Assembly (NCBI RefSeq): GCF_030269925.1
Contig: NC_085112.1
Coordinates: 14,385,501-14,449,500 of the forward strand
Reading direction: 5' to 3'
Length of the DNA: 64,000 nucleotides
Origin: Bombyx mori
Taxonomy: Eukaryota > Arthropoda > Insecta > Lepidoptera > Bombycidae
Each line of letters starts with the position of its first letter. Position 1 is the first letter of the stretch. Position numbers and translations under genes: made by a program. The notes under the pieces were generated by a model. It was not told the DNA's origin, ran no database searches, and worked only from the letters and a program-made list of their open reading frames with translations. Below are positions 10,386 through 20,751 of the stretch, in pieces.

Positions 10386-10710
10386 TTATTCACAAGCTGA
10401 CGAGCCTTGGATTATGAATGAGATAAACTAATTTGTTCGATGGAAGCTTTTTGTTAATTGTAATGGAAAGGATAACCACTTCACCGAAGGCAACAGTTGT
10501 TAGTACAATTAGTTTTGTCTTTAATTTTATAATGACTGTGAAGACTGTAATACTTTGTAAAGTACGACCAATGGTTGCATATAAGATGATTATAGCTTTC
10601 AGAAAACGAAGGGATTATTGATGGCCTTGAGCCGTTTCGAGCTTTTAGTTCCTTTCCTACCTTCAATGATAGGCATGCACTACAGCGCTTACTTATACAT
10701 ATTAACTTTA

Positions 10711-10973
10711 GTTTTGTTAGCGTTGATATACGGACGACCTCACTGTGTTGATTAGTTACCTATATATATTATGCACCTAAAGGTATTATAAGATATTATA
10801 CCTAAAGATATTATACTTACATGTCGCAAAGTACCTTGAGATATTAGAAACAAAGCTCCATTGCATTGTATAGCCCACCCATCAAACCGCATGGCATGGC
10901 TGCTTCGTAGAAATAGGCAGAATGGTTGTACCTATCCCTTCGGGTTCTCTATACCCCTTACTACTAATAAATG
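10711..10973 (-). mobile_element. Old Bm1 SINE
   Basis: Decayed minus-strand copy: CGGACGACCTCACTGTGTTG, CCTTGAGATATTAGAAACA, ATAGCCCACCCATCAAACCG, CATGGCTGCTTCGTAGAAAT and a TACTACTAATAAATGCC end, all in Bm1 order. Confidence 0.5.
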
Positions 10974-13062
10974 CCAATTGGGGCTCGTAGTACACTAATA
11001 CCAAGCACTAAGAGAACAGAGAACCAATTATCCGTTGAGCCCCATAGTTACGACACCCACGGGAAGATGGGAAGGTGCTATTTGAGGCCAACACCATACA
11101 ACCATTTTTTATGTTACGATTTTATGGAACTTAATTTTGATAATGCAAATCTTCTTTCTCTAAGACAAGAAATCAGGATAAAGATAATAAACTTGTATAT
11201 CCAAATCTTATTCTGGTCTCACTCGGTAGGAAATTCTAGAAAAGTCTTTTAATCGTAAAATTTCCGAGCCGCGATACCTCACAAAATACGAATCAGGAAC
11301 TTTAATTACCAGTCTCGCAGATTATTACCAAAGTTACTGATGAACAAAACATTTCCAAATTAACATTAATGGATCAAAACGAGAAATAATATTCATCAAA
11401 ATAACCACACAAATGAAGGGTCTAACCCACAGAGGTACAAAACCCATTAACTTATCTGACCGGTTTAATGTCCCTTACACTCATTTTGCAATCGGCCCAA
11501 AATAATTGTGGCCCATAAATCGACGTTCCTGTACCGTGTGGGGCGAACAATTTGCAAAAAGCAATTGCTTCCATACATCACTGTCTTATCGGCGGATCTG
11601 AGCATCGATTGTCACCAGCTTTGACGGTTTTTTTGGTTTTTTTTTTGGGCCATTTTAAATATCAGCACAATATGTTTAATATATAATAATATTTATATTT
11701 AGTTATCATTAAATAATTTTTGCAATATTTAAATCGAATGTTTAATCTGTCAAGCATTGCAATCAGAGCTATTGAGGCTTGAATGCAGAAGAAAAACGTA
11801 GATAGAACTTATAGAATCATGATAAGTTGGGTCTAAGAAATATTATTGACTGTCTAAGAAAAAAGTATTGATGTGCTTAGAAATCACTTATTAACAATAA
11901 TAAAACTAAAACAAAAAAAACGATTAAAAACTAATTAATATAAACAAAACGTTATCCATGAAAATTTAAACATAGGAATACGACAGATACAAGACGGATA
12001 TATTAACATAAATAGCCCAAGGCAGTGTACATATTCATTTCTGGATATAACATTCATTAGAATCGTTCGTATGTAAATATCATTATATACACATGTACAC
12101 ATGAAAGTTAAAATATATTCCTAGCTTTAAGCGTTTTCAAATAAACTAGGCTCTTCAGGAAGCAAAAAGCTCTTTTTGGTTTACGTAACCTCCAGGGTAG
12201 GTAATAACGGCCAAAAATTACCCTTAATTGCTACCACCGTTTCGCATTACATAGTCTTTTGGAAGACTGAACGCAAGAAACGAATAGCACGAGACACGCC
12301 TACGATGTAAATAGATCTGGAGATAAGCCTCGATATATGGCGGCAATTTCCCCTACAGAAGGGTGAGCGGAAAGGATATTTCGCGTCACTCGTTCCTTTT
12401 TATGTGAACGCCGAAATATTCTATGACTCAATACTGGGAGGTAGTTAGGTTACAGGCTTATTGGCTAGAACAGTAAGACTTCTTTGTTTGATAAACTTGG
12501 TAATTTGTATCATTTTTCGACTTTGCGTTTGAGAATAAGTAAGGTTTTAGAGGTAAAATTGTCTCCAGATTTTATTAGCTATTGTAAAAGTTTCCTCCGA
12601 CATTTGTTTTACTAACGATTAGTGTGGATGAGGTCAATATCAAAAAAATACTTTTGCGGTTTAAATTCGGGTTTAATATTTTTTATTTGAATTAACATTT
12701 CGGCATGTCCAATACTTTACATTTGTTGCGGCCACAAACCACTAAGGTACTTTTCGACGTTTTAATACTACGCTATCAGTGAGTAGAGAACGGTATATAA
12801 ATGATTTTGATAAAGAATAGCGCGAGTAGCAAGATTAAGCCGTAAAAGTACTTTCTAATGGGTATAGGATTCGCGATAGACGAAGAAAATACCATTAAAA
12901 TCGATGTTCTGTATTACGTAAACTTCTTTATGCGCTGAGAAAATTTTACTGCAGACCACACAACCGATAAGGAATGTCCACACTCCATAATGCTGCCTTA
13001 GAAAAAATTAAAAACTGTGTATTGATACTGAATGAAAAGCAAATGAATTAAATTTATCAAAG
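10974..13062. other. AT-rich stretch, no gene recognised
   Basis: Long AT-rich interval. The plus-strand frame at 10971-11252 (93 codons) has no motif. A somewhat less AT-rich part at 12140-12430 stands out but gives no long frame. Nothing further supported. Confidence 0.4.
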
Positions 13063-13483
13063 ATAGCGGCCTGCTCCGGCTCCGCTCGGGTCTTTAACAA
13101 AAATTTCAACGATATTTGACGTAATAAAAGAACACTTATTGCGACGTAACTATAATAGTTAAACATAATATGCTGCCGCGACACTTTTTGCAAATAGTAA
13201 TGTGTTATACAAAGTCGTAGTACATTATTTTTATATATCATCAATAGTTTTCGCAGGGCACGCGATGTAAAGAATATCTTAGGTAATTTTTTTACACATT
13301 GGGTTACATTATTGGAGTTTTAGTAAGGATCCCTAATTTTTTTCCAAAAAGATTATAAACTATGCCACTTGGGAATAGCGTAGCTTCCAAGCAGTGAAAG
13401 AATTTTTCAAATCGGTTCAGTAGTTTCGGAGCCTATTCAATACAAACAAACAAATCTTTCCTCTTTATAATATTAAGTATAGA
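13063..13483 (-). mobile_element. Helitron-like element, family H2, near full length
   Basis: On the minus strand it begins TCTATACTTAATATTATAAA, passes CGAAACTACTGAACCGATTT, and ends at the GAGCGGAGCCGGAGC block with CTAT in place of the expected CTAG at 13063-13066. Left part matches 8501-8660. The terminus is mutated, so it should be immobile. It was once probably a non-autonomous Helitron. Confidence 0.5.
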
Positions 13484-13939
13484 CAACAATAATACAGTTT
13501 AGGTTGATTTAAACATTCACCTCTATTATTGAATCGCATTTGCTAACATATTTTGTAGTAAAAAATACTTGGCTCAAATAATTGATTCCCAATACGTATC
13601 TGGTCCAGAAGTAAGAACATCAGTGTCCCGACTGTAAGCAGTAATAACGCCTTTGCAAAACTATTGGTTTTTATTCGTCTCGATATTTGCGCACGTGCTG
13701 TCGATATTACCTTTGTATTATGTACTTACAACATAAATTCGCGGTAGTTGAACTTGAATAGTTTTAATTTGTACACGTATATTTGAAGTCCAAAAGCGTA
13801 TAAATTTTTCAGAAGACCTTCACCAACATTCAACCCCGAATCAACATACCTTTCTAATAACCACATTAAGTATGCGTATCAACATATCACGAACATTTAT
13901 GTTCGTCCGCTGATTGAAATTCGATCGTAATCACCGACA

Positions 13940-13952
13940 CCTCAAGATTTTT
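13940..13952. repeat. Target-site duplication (left) of truncated Jockey copy
   Basis: CCTCAAGATTTTT is repeated exactly at 15711-15723, directly after the A-rich tail of the retrotransposon. Both boundaries of the insertion are therefore fixed. Confidence 0.9.
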
Positions 13953-15710
13953 GCCTTCATACCACCCTTGGACGCGTTACCACCCGTCACCCCAATGGAA
14001 GTTAAAGATCTGATCAAAGACCTACGTCCTCGCAAGGCTCCCGGTTCCGACGGTATATCTAACCAAGATAATAAACTTCTACCCTTGCAACTCATCGTGA
14101 TGTTGGCATCTATTTTTAATGCCGCTATGACTAACTGTATCTTTCCCACGGTGTGGAAAGAAGCGGACGTTATCGGCATACACAAACCCGGTAAACCAAA
14201 AAATAATCCGACGAGCTACCGCCCGCTTAGCCTCCTCATGTCTCTAGGCAAACTGTATGAGCATCTGCTCTACAAACGCCTCAGAGACTTCGTCTCATCC
14301 AAGGGCATTCTGATCAATGAACAATTCGGATTCCGTGCAAATCAGTCATGCGTACAACAGGTGCACCACCTCACGGAGCACATTCTCGTAAGGCTTAGCC
14401 GACCAAAAACAATCTACACGGGAGCCTTCTTCTTCGACGTTGCAAAAGCGTTCGACAAAGTCTGGCACAACGGTTTGATCTACTATTCAACATGGGCGTG
14501 CCAGACGCACGCCCATGTTGAATCGTTTGAAAGTTTGTAAGTCTCGTGCTCATCATACATCATTCTCTCTCCGCTCCTATTTAGTTTATTTACTAACGAT
14601 ACTCCCCGCCGTCGCCGCCGACCCAGCTAGCCTTATTTGCCGACGACACAACCGTTTACTACTCAAGTACAAATAAATCCCTTATTGCGAAGAAGCTTCA
14701 GAGCGCAGTCGTAGCCCTAGGACAGTGGTTCCGAAAATGGCGCATAGACATCAACCCAGCGAAAAGCACCGCAGTGTTATTTTAAAGGGGAAATTCACCG
14801 CTTGTTTCCTCACGCATTAGGAGGAGAAATATCACACCCCCAATCACCCTCTTCGGCCAACCTATACCCTGGGCCAGGAAGGTCAAGTACCTGGAAGTCG
14901 CCTGGATGCATCCATGACAATCCGCCCGCATATAAAAACAGTCCGCGACCGTGTCGCATTTATTCTCGGCATACTCTATCCTATGATCTGTAAGCGGAGT
15001 AAAATATCCCTTCAGAATAAGGTGACACTTTACAAAACTTGCATAAGACCCGTCATGACTTACGCGAGTGTGGTGTTCGCTCACGCGGCCCGCACACACA
15101 TAGACACCCTCCAATCCCTACAATCCCGCTTTTGCAGGTTAGCCATCGGGGCTCCGTGGTTCGTGAGGAACGTCGAACTACACGACGACCTGGGCCTCAA
15201 ATCAATTCGGAAGTACATGAAATCAGCGTCGGAACGGTACTTCTATAAGGCTATGCGTCATGATAATCGTCTTATCGTTGCCGCCGCTGACTAATCCCCG
15301 AATCCTGATTATGCAGGAGCCAGTCACCATCGACACCCTGGACACGTCCTTAGGGATCCATCAGATCCAATAACCTTTGCATTACACGCCTTCAGCTCTA
15401 ACACTAGGAGCAAGTTTAGGGACCCCGGTGACCGTACTCGTCGAACTCGACAAAGAGGTCGACGTGCAACCTAACCCATGCATCAGCCCGCTGAGTTTCT
15501 CGCCGGATCTTCTCAGCGGGTCGCGATTCCGATTCGATAGTAGATGTAGATTTATTCGCGAAGTAATTGCTTTTGAGTTGTTAGGTCTCCGTCGGAGGCG
15601 CTCGGGCAGCTATAAGCAAATCCCACCCCTCCTAGCTGAGCCTTTGCTCGCCCACCTGTCCTGGTGAAACTGGAAAGGGCCACCAGTAATCTTTCAATCT
15701 TGAAAAAAAA
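13953..15710 (+). mobile_element. 5'-truncated Jockey-clade LINE copy
   Basis: Bounded by an exact 13-bp duplication and ending in a short A-run. It aligns throughout with the 3' part of the full-length element at 18721-23881, from the RT region to the 3' UTR, and differs by many point changes, a foldback inversion at 14498-14530 and a deletion just after it. The 3' UTR keeps the 9-bp stem (15487-15495 with 15512-15520). Transposition was by target-primed reverse transcription with incomplete synthesis. Confidence 0.92.
13962..15293 (+). pseudogene. Dead ORF2 (reverse transcriptase) fragment
   Basis: The frame 13914-14540 covers the start of the RT palm, including VAKAFDKVWHNGL, and then runs into the foldback sequence. 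The second part resumes as 14914-15294 and includes HAARTHIDTLQSLQSRFCRL. The FADD catalytic box survives as ATTTGCCGACGAC near 14633-14645, but the deletion at about 14565 and the inverted insert destroy the frame between the two halves. It is a relic of the protein encoded at 20752-23628. Confidence 0.88.
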
Positions 15711-15723
15711 CCTCAAGATTTTT
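15711..15723. repeat. Target-site duplication (right) of truncated Jockey copy
   Basis: Exact partner of 13940-13952. Confidence 0.9.
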
Positions 15724-16775
15724 ATTAATTGTACGAACCTATTATTGCTGTTTTATGAAGGATAAAGAGATGTCCATAAAAAAGTCTTTATCTTGTGCAT
15801 CTTACCATGTTTGACTTACGGTTGCCAAACAAGGGTATTAACCGGAAAATTTATAAATTAAATACATGTATGTCAAAACAGCATAAAAAAGGTGCCACTG
15901 GTGTTAAGCGAAGAGATAAAGTAAAATTGTTATAAATAAGGAGATTAACTAAATTTAAAAACGCGATTGGCCCACATTGGAGTCGAAGGGTCAAAACTAG
16001 AGAATTTGGCGATCTTTAGAGGAAGCATTTGTCGCTGTTTTGAAAACCACACCGAACTCCGAAAGGAATACTTAATTATAAGTTGTATTTAAATTTAATT
16101 TATTAGTAAGTAAGTTATTAAGTTAGTAGTCAGTAAGTAATACAGCAATAAAGGCTTATTCTATTTTATTTTATTTTTATTGCTGTTTTGTAATGTGTGA
16201 TGTTACGATAAAGAATTATCTGTATACTTTCTGACCAAACTAGCTCGTGTTTTACCTCATTTTTAGATCACTATTATTTCTTATATTATTATAGATTAAT
16301 TCTAGATCCAATTAAGCACTAAAAATGGCTATAGTCAGCATTTCACTAATCGTTGTAGTGCGTACAAGTATTTTAAGTTCGTCTAGTAATTTTGAATGTA
16401 AATTGCCATTGATAGTTTGATTGCATTATAATTCTGAAATAAGGGGTTTGTTTACACATTGAGGTAAATTTGTAAACGTATCTTTTTTAGCAACCATTAA
16501 CGAACTAAAACACGAGGTCCCTTAGTCAGGGAATTTCGGTAAGATTTTTAAGTAGACTATAAAATAAACGAAAGGGCTAATCGACAAGAACTTTGCATAT
16601 GAAAAGCTAAATTAATATTGTTTGTCTAATAAGACGATTAAAATGTTAATACTGGGTAAAGTAAAAAACCTTGGATGTACGAGAAAATATTTTGGATGTG
16701 CTTTCGTTTAGTTTTGGCTCGTCTGTTAGTTCCATTGTTCATATAAAAGTGGACATCCAAAAGCAATTTTTATTG
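15724..16775. other. AT-rich stretch, no gene recognised
   Basis: AT-rich, with TTATTTTATTTT-type low complexity near 16160-16180. No ORF or known repeat was recognised. Confidence 0.4.
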
Positions 16776-16968
16776 TGCAGCCCACTGAGTTTCTCGCCGG
16801 ATCTTCTCAGTAGGTCACGTTTCCGATCCGGCGGTAGATTCTGCGAAGCACTGCTATTGCTAGGGCCAGTGTTAGCACCACTCCGGTTTAGGCCTCGTGA
16901 GCTCACCTACATGTTAGGGCGAAGCTGATATAGTCTCTCAAGGCTATCAGCATAGGTAAGAAGAAAAA
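16776..16968 (+). mobile_element. Hairpin-bearing short retroposon 3' end (family J3)
   Basis: Starts near CAGCCCACTGAGTTTCTCGC and ends with GCTATCAGCATAGGTAAGA plus an A-rich tail. The first 75 bp or so resemble the 3' UTR of the Jockey element at 18721-23881, including the CTGAG...CTCAG stem-loop; the remainder differs. Related copies: 34139-35604 (split), 55600-55680 and 59545-59748. It has no coding capacity. Probably the 3' end of a related LINE or a SINE using the same RT. Confidence 0.65.
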
Positions 16969-17051
16969 AAATTGTGCAGTTTTGTGGTTCAACATCATGA
17001 TTATTTGGTTTGAAGCATCAAATACTTTACGATTTACATCGTCACAGAAGA

Positions 17052-17505
17052 TTTTTTGATACTGTTTAGATGGATGAATCAGCTTAAAGCTCATCTGATG
17101 CTAAGTGATTATCGGAGCTCCTAGACACCAATAACGTAAATGCCGTCACTCACATTTAGACTAGAGTTCTAAGTCTTAGTTTCACAGTATAACCATGCGT
17201 TCCTTACCATTTAAGCCGAACCGCATTACTGCTTCGCAGTAGAGAGAAGCGGAATCGTGGTACCAACTTATAGAGGTTCATAAGACGTTATACTCTAATA
17301 CCAGTAATAATGAAAATTATAATTTTGGTTTGTTTGATTTTTAAGTAAAGATGTTCTTCCTTGATTATGGAAATCATTCGTTAATATATTTGTTAAATAC
17401 GCATTTTACGTATATACGAAAAAATGATACCTGCCTACGGGATTTGAACACCGGCTCAGTCGCAATGCTCGATACGAATGCACCATTCCTCTTACGCCGT
17501 TCATA
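17052..17505 (-). mobile_element. Old full-length Bm1 SINE
   Basis: All Bm1 blocks are present in the complementary order, from TTTAGATGGATGAATCAGC through CATTACTGCTTCGCAGTAG to CTACGGGATTTGAACACCGG (B box) and an A-box remnant near 17495. Divergence is high, with many small insertions, so this is an early insertion. Confidence 0.75.
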
Positions 17506-18116
17506 ATATAAATATCCAATAAAATATTATTAATTTATTATGTAAATTTTAGTTATTAGTCATTTTTCTAAGATATGCAGATAAAAGAGAATCAACTATG
17601 CTTACTGATAAACCTCAGGAGGCGCAAAGCCAGCCTGTCTAATTGCCAGATCCACGCCGCCAATTTCATGATTCCTAGAACATTATCGTATCTTACGAAG
17701 CGGGCTAACCGACTAACGCAAAAAGCAATGGGCCGGGCGTGATGACCGCAACCGTAGCACAAAGATCCTTGTTTAGATAAATAGCATTCCGAATCGGTCG
17801 GCTTACCCTAATGAGATGCCCGATCATATGGGCTAATGAGGTTTCAGTTAATTAAAAACAATTTGAAAGACTTGCTGTTTTTATAAGAAGACTTTGATGT
17901 TGAGGATAATTTTACCAGACAAAGGGTATCTATTCGAGTATGTTTAATTATTTGACACGCTTTATAATTGGGTTTATTTATTTTGTTTGCGTAACACTGT
18001 TATTATTGGCCTATTAATTAGTCGTTGGATCCCATTTAGATACGTCAACATGAACACTGCTCACACTTTAAGATGTGCCCACAATATTTCTATTACATTA
18101 TCGAATTATTCAAACA

Positions 18117-18510
18117 CTAGAGGTCCCGCAGTAGTCGAAATTCGACTATAATTAATTGGAATTGTAAGCTTGTACACTATTATGATTGTATTTTATACTT
18201 CTATAATCACAAATTTCACCAAGGTTACACTATAAAAAATATTAATAAAGACAAACATTATTTAATCTATTCTCAATTTGACCACCGACGTCAAGAACAA
18301 AAGTTTGGCAATAAATAGTATGCATGCGTGTGTGCGTCAAATACATGGTATGTAGTGTGTGTAATGTTTTATTTATTGTATCTTTTATGCATTATTTTAA
18401 AAAACTATTAGCATTGTGCACTTCTTCTCTATAAAATTTCATACTCCTCCGTCCGCACAATTTTCGTAAAAAGGGATACAAAGTTTTTGCTTCACGTATT
18501 AATATATAGA
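18117..18510 (-). mobile_element. Non-autonomous Helitron, family H1, 394 bp
   Basis: Ends are textbook: on the minus strand it starts TCTATATATTAATACGTG after A (18510) and ends with palindrome TAGTCGAATTTCGACTA (18132-18148), 11 nt, CTAG (18117-18120), then T. The interior includes GTCCGCACAATTTTCGT and a GCATGCGTGTGTGCG block, all shared in inverse orientation with 62212-62648. No Rep/helicase coding, so it depends on an autonomous Helitron elsewhere. Confidence 0.82.
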
Positions 18511-18708
18511 TATCTGTTCCCACACATGCTGTTTTTTGAGGTACAAATTCAGTAGTATTTAAAAAAAAACATGGAACTGTTTCGGCTTTCTTTGGAAAAT
18601 TCATATCATTTAATCAAAATCAAGACATATTCGATTCAGCTGAGGGTCTATCTTAAAACTAGCACACCCCCGGCTTTAGAGCTATTTATACTGAATTAAA
18701 CACTAAAT

Positions 18709-18720
18709 ACTATGAGGTCA
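18709..18720. repeat. Target-site duplication (left) of full-length Jockey element
   Basis: ACTATGAGGTCA, repeated exactly at 23882-23893 after the poly-A tail. Confidence 0.92.
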
Positions 18721-19125
18721 TTCCGATAGAGGCACCCGTCACGCGCGGACGTGCTCATCGACCACTCGATCGCCCGGCCTTTGTTCGCCCGGCTTTTGTT
18801 AGCCCGGCCATTGTTCGCGCGGCCTGTGTTCGTGGTACATCTGCCGACTAAGTGCTCTTCCTGGAAGTTTTTATTTGTTTTGTTTCCTTTTGTTATTTCT
18901 GTGTTCGTGGTACATCTGCCGACAAACTGTCTTCCTGGAAGTGTTTAATTGGTTTGTTTCTTTTTGCTATTTCCGTTTTGTTGTGATTTTTCTTTGTCCT
19001 GCAGTAATCGTGCCGCATCGCCACCTGTGTTCAATAGAACCGCTCAGGTCCGAGAAGTTGGGGCCTCGCCGCAAGGCGAGTGTTTTCTAAGACCCAGGGT
19101 AGCCCCACCTGGGCACGTAGACATC
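18721..19125 (+). promoter_or_regulatory. 5' UTR/internal promoter region of Jockey element, with tandem repeats
   Basis: Contains two copies of a 75-bp unit, starting at 18825 and 18900 (TGTGTTCGTGGTACATCTGC...), and upstream a set of short CCCGGC(C/T)TTTGTT-like repeats around 18770-18820. LINEs of this clade carry an internal RNA polymerase II promoter at their extreme 5' end, so this segment probably drives the element. That role is inferred from the family. Confidence 0.5.
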
Positions 19126-20748
19126 ATGGACGCTGTATTTGCGGAATTTCTCCGGCTTCGCTACCCAAAGCTCACTTCCGAGTTTCAGGCCTTCAAGGCC
19201 GATCACACTGCGAGCCCTCTCGTGGACTCCACCGAGCTCGCTGCTCCTGCGTCGCCTGTACCTGCGTGCAAAGCTTCTGCATCGAGCACCGCAGCCTCCG
19301 TCGTGCCTGCCGTTCCCGCGTCGCCTATACTGGCGAGTAAAACTGCTGCGTCGTCCGCCGTGGTCACCGTTCCAGCAGCGCGATCATCCGCTGCCTCCGT
19401 CGCGCCGTCCAAAACACCTACTCGTAGGTCACCTGCGCCCGCCTCCTCGTCCTCCGACTCTGACTCGGAGATGGAGGTCGACCTCGCTCCCGCCTCATCG
19501 ACGGATGGATTCACCCTAGTGCAAAAGGGTAAGAAGCGTGCCGCGGAGTCTCGAGCTCCCGCGGCCGCTAAAATTAGCAAAGCCGCGAACGCGTCGCGCC
19601 CCCGCCCTCAGACTCCCGTTGCGCCTCCAGCCCGTGCCACTCCGTCGCCGCGTCCGGTGGCACAAAATAAAGCCCAGACCCCTCCCCCGGTAATCCTTCA
19701 AGAGAAGGCAGCTTGGGAACGAGTTTCCCTGGCCCTTAAGGCCAAAAATATCAATTTTACGAATGCCCGTAACCTCGCGAACGGCATTCAAATTAAGGTT
19801 CGAACATCCGACGACCATAGGGCCCTCTCTTCTTACCTCCGTAAGGAGCGTATAAGTTTCCACACATATACGCTCCAGGAGGAGCGCGAACTCCGTGCCG
19901 TTATACGTGGCATCCCTAAAGAGTTGGATGCCGAGCTCGTCAAGGCCGACCTTCTCGAACAAGGCCTACCGGTTAACTCCGTACACCGCATGCACACAGG
20001 CCGCGGAAGGGAGCCATATAATATGGTTCTCGTCGCCCTCCAGCCTACCCCCGAGGGTAAGCAAATATTCAACATCCGAACGGTCTGTAGCCTTTCCGGA
20101 ATCGCAGTCGAAACCCCACACAAGAAAGGCACACCTAGCCAGTGCCATAACTGCCAATTATACGGGCATTCTTCCCGTAACTGTCACGCGCGCCCCCGAT
20201 GCGTCAAGTGCTTAGGCGATCACGCCACGGCCCTATGCACTCGCGATCAAAAAACCGCGACAGAACCGCCTAGCTGCGTCCTGTGTCGAACACAGGGTCA
20301 CCCCGCAAATTACCGCGGATGCCCCCGAGCCCCGAAAATAAATCGCCGCGTCGCCCGCCAAAACCGCCTCCGAGCTTCCGGCCCAGACATCAAAGCCTCG
20401 GCACCCTCTGTGTCGCAGGCTAAGCCAGCGTTCGTTCCGGCGCCGGTGCCCAGTGTCTCGGCCTGGGCGAAACCGCTGCCGTACATGAACACGGCTACAA
20501 CTCCCTCCTCCGCGATTCGTCCCGCCCCCGCGACTCGTCCCTCTCCCGCGACTTGCCCTCCGACCGCGTCCGACAATCTCGCTTTAGCGATCGACTTCTT
20601 TCAGTCGATCAACTTTGAGCGCGTTAACGCTTTGGGCGACGCCATTCGCTCTGCCTCCACTGCACAACACTTTATCGCCGTTGTGCAAGAATACGCCGAC
20701 GTATACGCGTCATTAAATACGTACGTCCTCCCCTCACTCCGCCGGTAA
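19126..20748 (+). CDS. Jockey-clade LINE ORF1 protein (Gag-like, zinc knuckle), 540 aa
   Basis: RNA-binding chaperone that packages the element's transcript. I start it at ATG 19126 (MDAVFAEFLRL), where the context has A at -3 and G at +4. The open frame runs 59 codons further up, but without an ATG; the upstream initiator at 18949 would be TTG, so that part is 5' UTR. Residues 40-230 or so are alanine/serine/proline-rich low complexity. The PRE-C2HC-type region follows, then three knuckles: CX2CX4HX4C from Cys340, CX2CX3HX4C from Cys359, and CX2CX4HX6C from Cys384. The C-terminus is again Pro/Ala-rich. The stop TAA is 3 nt before the ORF2 ATG. Confidence 0.9.
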   Translation: MDAVFAEFLRLRYPKLTSEFQAFKADHTASPLVDSTELAAPASPVPACKASASSTAASVVPAVPASPILASKTAASSAVVTVPAARSSAASVAPSKTPTRRSPAPASSSSDSDSEMEVDLAPASSTDGFTLVQKGKKRAAESRAPAAAKISKAANASRPRPQTPVAPPARATPSPRPVAQNKAQTPPPVILQEKAAWERVSLALKAKNINFTNARNLANGIQIKVRTSDDHRALSSYLRKERISFHTYTLQEERELRAVIRGIPKELDAELVKADLLEQGLPVNSVHRMHTGRGREPYNMVLVALQPTPEGKQIFNIRTVCSLSGIAVETPHKKGTPSQCHNCQLYGHSSRNCHARPRCVKCLGDHATALCTRDQKTATEPPSCVLCRTQGHPANYRGCPRAPKINRRVARQNRLRASGPDIKASAPSVSQAKPAFVPAPVPSVSAWAKPLPYMNTATTPSSAIRPAPATRPSPATCPPTASDNLALAIDFFQSINFERVNALGDAIRSASTAQHFIAVVQEYADVYASLNTYVLPSLRR

Positions 20749-20751
20749 TCA

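Noticed and set aside
18949..19125. 59-codon N-terminal extension of Jockey ORF1
   Set aside because: The extended frame begins at TTG and has no ATG; the first ATG in good context is 19126. The segment is 5' UTR with tandem repeats.
19203..20576. Long minus-strand and alternate-frame ORFs across Jockey ORF1
   Set aside because: GC-rich shadow frames of a well-supported coding region.
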